A stretch of 64,000 nucleotides of DNA from Nioella ostreopsis. GTDB taxonomy: Bacteria; Pseudomonadota; Alphaproteobacteria; Rhodobacterales; Rhodobacteraceae. This document shows positions 62,821 through 64,000 of this stretch, in pieces. A model generated the notes under the pieces. The model ran no database searches, was not told the origin of the DNA, and saw nothing but the letters and a program-made list of their open reading frames with translations. Position 1 is the stretch's first letter. The number at the start of each line of letters is the position of its first letter. The DNA is taken from contig NZ_RCIQ01000005.1 of the NCBI RefSeq assembly GCF_004000255.1, forward strand, positions 1-64,000, in the 5' to 3' direction. Position numbers and translations under genes: made by a program.

Positions 62821-64000
62821 ATGGCTGTTGAGAAGATGCTGAAATTCGTGACCGTGGGCAAGTCCATGCCCGAAAAGCGCTCCGCGACAGAGCGCGCGCA
62901 TGATTTCAATGAAATCTACGGCGAATACGTGGCCGCCAAGGCCGAGGAACAGGCCAGCCGCTGCAGCCAGTGTGGCGTGCCCTATTGCCAGTCCCATTGC
63001 CCGCTGCACAACAACATCCCCGACTGGCTGCGCCTGACCGCGACGGGCCGGTTGCAGGAAGCCTATGAGATCAGCCAGGCGACCAACACTTTCCCCGAGA
63101 TTTGCGGCCGCATCTGCCCGCAAGACCGTCTGTGCGAAGGCAACTGCGTGATCGAGCAGTCGGGCCACGGCACCGTGACCATCGGCTCGGTCGAGAAATA
63201 CATCACCGATACCGCGTGGGAACAGGGTTGGGTCAAGCCGATCAGCCCCTCTCAGGAACGTCCCGAAAGCGTGGGCATCATCGGCGCGGGCCCGGGTGGC
63301 CTTGCCGCCGCCGACATGCTGCGCCGCGCCGGACTGCAGGTCACAGTCTATGACCGCTATGACCGCGCGGGCGGGCTGCTGACCTATGGCATCCCCGGCT
63401 TCAAGCTGGAAAAAGACGTGGTCATGCGCCGCAACCAGCAGCTGGAGGCGGGCGGCATCACCTTTGTAATGAACTGCACCGTAGGCGACGACATCAGCTT
63501 TGCCGAGATCCGCGAGAAGCATGATTTCGTGGTCATCGCCACCGGAGTCTACAAGACCCGCGATCTGGCCGGCCCCGGATCGGGTGCCGCCGGGATCGTC
63601 AATGCGATTGACTACCTGACCGCCTCGAACCGCCTGAGCTTCGGCGACAGCGTGCCGGAATTCGAGTCGGGCGAGTTGAACGCAGAAGGCAAGAAGGTCG
63701 TCGTAATCGGCGGCGGCGATACCGCGATGGACTGTGTGCGCACCGCGATCCGGCAGGGCGCCGAAAGCGTGAAGTGCCTCTATCGCCGTGACCGCGCCAA
63801 TATGCCCGGCTCTCAGCGAGAAGTGCAGAATGCCGAGGAAGAGGGCGTCGAGTTTGTCTGGCTGACCGCGCCCAAGGGCTTCGCCGGGGATCCTGTGACC
63901 GGCGTCATGGTGCAGCAGATGCGCCTTGGCCAGCCCGACGCATCCGGGCGCCGCAGCCCCGAAGTGGTGGACGGCGCTGACTATGTGGAAGAGGCCGATC
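62821..64000 (+). CDS. gltD: glutamate synthase (NADPH) small subunit, 3-prime end beyond window
   Basis: The first 393 residues are present with no stop before the window edge. The N-terminal iron-sulfur region has two cysteine groups (CSQCGVPYCQSHC near residue 48-60; CGRICPQDRLCEGNC near 95-109). The FAD motif GIIGAGPGGLAAAD is near residue 154, and the NADPH motif VIGGGDTAMDC near 297. It transfers electrons from NADPH to the large subunit, which makes glutamate from glutamine and 2-oxoglutarate. The large subunit is not in the window. Confidence 0.95.
   Translation, partial: MAVEKMLKFVTVGKSMPEKRSATERAHDFNEIYGEYVAAKAEEQASRCSQCGVPYCQSHCPLHNNIPDWLRLTATGRLQEAYEISQATNTFPEICGRICPQDRLCEGNCVIEQSGHGTVTIGSVEKYITDTAWEQGWVKPISPSQERPESVGIIGAGPGGLAAADMLRRAGLQVTVYDRYDRAGGLLTYGIPGFKLEKDVVMRRNQQLEAGGITFVMNCTVGDDISFAEIREKHDFVVIATGVYKTRDLAGPGSGAAGIVNAIDYLTASNRLSFGDSVPEFESGELNAEGKKVVVIGGGDTAMDCVRTAIRQGAESVKCLYRRDRANMPGSQREVQNAEEEGVEFVWLTAPKGFAGDPVTGVMVQQMRLGQPDASGRRSPEVVDGADYVEEAD

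Overview
The window looks like a chromosomal piece of a GC-rich alphaproteobacterium, most likely a Rhodobacteraceae (Roseobacter-type) species. The reasons are the gene neighbourhoods ftsE-ftsX-plsC beside a zinc-ribbon protein, TIGR02302 protein next to lysA, argH followed by a tiny lipoprotein, TPR protein-ispE, polyprenyl synthase opposite DUF2007-methyltransferase, phbA/phbB, ETF-quinone oxidoreductase and NDUFA9-like/uppP/gltD, together with compact overlapping (ATGA) gene junctions. This assignment is from gene content and memory of synteny, not from a search. No transposase, integrase, CRISPR array or rRNA was seen; there is one tRNA (Leu, CAG).

Left third (0.5-17.5 kb): two adjacent sugar-acid catabolic gene sets. 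The first (1.2-12.1 kb) is a uronate-type regulon: mannonate dehydratase (uxuA), a binding-protein-dependent sugar ABC transporter, a 2-hydroxyacid dehydrogenase, three overlapping Gfo/Idh/MocA dehydrogenases and a FadR/FCD-type GntR regulator. The two operons share a near-identical operator (CATACCGGTATACT) upstream of uxuA and between the dehydrogenase operon and the regulator, which ties them into one regulon. The second (12.15-17.5 kb) is the most interesting part. A translationally coupled operon holds an SsuD-like flavin monooxygenase, a YdhF-like aldo/keto reductase, a flavin reductase and an alpha/beta hydrolase; it is divergent from a UTRA-type GntR regulator and another Gfo/Idh/MocA protein. 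The first three match the gene set of the sulfoquinovose monooxygenase (sulfo-SMO) pathway (smoC, smoB, smoA). The Gfo/Idh/MocA protein is a good candidate for the NAD+-dependent sulfoquinovosidase (GH188 type) that would release sulfoquinovose.

Middle (17.5-43.4 kb): core housekeeping genes. These are plsC, ftsX, ftsE, a zinc-ribbon membrane protein, the TIGR02302 protein, lysA, a quinone reductase, ETF-QO, a membrane-anchored AraC regulator, a TPR protein, ispE, a long-chain polyprenyl diphosphate synthase, a tRNA methyltransferase-like protein, phbB and phbA for polyhydroxybutyrate, an EAL phosphodiesterase, tag, a TlpA thioredoxin, argH with its small lipoprotein, greA and a conserved membrane protein. 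The usual argH-lipoprotein-lysA continuity is broken here: lysA lies about 15 kb away on the other strand.

Right third (43.4-64 kb): a mixture of accessory and core genes. An accessory ORF flanked by repeats is followed by mobA, an AzlCD-type exporter, mscL, a GST, a NimA-like flavoprotein with a divergent MocR regulator, a YtoQ protein, pheT and pheS (separated by about 2.8 kb that includes a DUF2513 gene), a GATase-like protein, an outer-membrane-barrel/lipoprotein pair with a divergent LuxR regulator, an MFS permease, tRNA-Leu, an NDUFA9-like protein, uppP and the start of gltD.

Non-coding structure of note: a family of 20-bp palindromes centred on TTCGAA at three intergenic sites (25.68, 38.67-38.73 and 54.65-54.69 kb) whose arms differ but stay complementary; a four-copy 11-bp tandem repeat at 54.48 kb; phased TTTCCC repeats near the left edge; and a CTGC-N3-GCAG site upstream of phbA matching the PhaR motif.
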